A stretch of DNA of 64,000 nucleotides from Mobilicoccus massiliensis. Lineage in GTDB: Bacteria; Actinomycetota; Actinomycetes; Actinomycetales; Dermatophilaceae. The DNA is taken from assembly GCF_000826525.2 (NCBI RefSeq), contig NZ_LN651328.1:266432-330431 (forward strand), written 5' to 3'. Each line of letters starts with the position of its first letter. Within the stretch, counting starts at the first letter, position 1. A model generated the notes under the pieces. That model was not told the origin of the DNA. It made no database searches and worked only from the letters and a program-made list of their open reading frames with translations. Both the position numbers and the translations under genes were made by a program. Shown piece after piece: positions 63,943 to 64,000 of this stretch.

Positions 63943-63963
63943 GTTGAGTCTATTCCGCTCAAG
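63943..63963. promoter_or_regulatory. HAIR-like HspR operator upstream of clpB
   Basis: On the minus strand, CTTGAGC-N7-ACTCAAC (63963-63943) matches the HspR-associated inverted repeat CTTGAGT-N7-ACTCAAG with one mismatch per arm. In Streptomyces and mycobacteria, HspR bound here represses clpB and dnaK until heat stress. Confidence 0.82.
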
Positions 63964-64000
63964 TCTGCGCGTGCACGACTCTCTGACCGAGGAGCGCCTC

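Overview
This window comes from a high-GC, motile actinobacterium. The evidence is C-ending codon use, GTG/TTG starts, BldC, DUF3073 and DUF3151 proteins, a class I lysyl-tRNA synthetase and actinobacterial flagellar genes. A flagellated member of the Micrococcales, possibly Dermatophilaceae, is my inference; the sequence does not prove a genus.

Layout. 1-5829 (minus strand) holds the basal-body/export operon flgB-flgC-fliE-fliF-fliG-fliH-fliI, most pairs overlapping by 4 bases, with fliI cut by the left edge. 6402-18156 is the chemotaxis region: cheY-cheB-cheR, two chemoreceptors, cheW, a cheA with two CheW-like domains, and a divergent cheX-cheY-CheC/X-like operon; an rpiB-type isomerase sits inside it. 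A tRNA-Ser(GGA) follows at 18275. 18424-23048 is a flagellin operon with a tailed flagellin, two GT2-type glycosyltransferases and a BadF-type sugar kinase, suggesting flagellin glycosylation. 23315-27145 carries two nearly identical sigma-28 genes around a glycosyltransferase-methyltransferase fusion. flgN, fliW and csrA (27873-29149) end the motility island.

From 29279 rightward the genes are housekeeping: bldC, DUF3073, purM, purF, purS, purC, purD, purA, a LuxR-type regulator, a HelD/HelR-like helicase, lysS, a lipoprotein, an amino-acid permease, DUF3151, an ArsR-SRPBCC pair, class II aldolase, a frameshifted alkyltransferase-like gene, a TrmH-type methylase, DedA, pyrE, an SDR, a secreted heparinase-like lyase, exonuclease III, a TPP-riboswitch-controlled thiM-thiED operon with tenA, a Na+/alanine symporter, and clpB with a HAIR-like site.

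How it fits together. Nine upstream regions in the motility half carry a sigma-28-like promoter with an exact 15-base spacer (TYRR-like -35, GCCGATRR-like -10), plus a weaker one before flagellin. The duplicated sigma gene is the obvious reader, so flagellin, its modifying enzymes and chemotaxis appear to be one regulon. FliW and CsrA would add post-transcriptional control.

The least explained signals are three families of intergenic palindromic repeats with conserved arms and variable centres (A: 11253, 41163; B: 27561, 49933, 56089; C: 6175, 23209, 46932), the 843-base near-identical sigma duplication with codon use opposite to its neighbours, and the flagellin tail.
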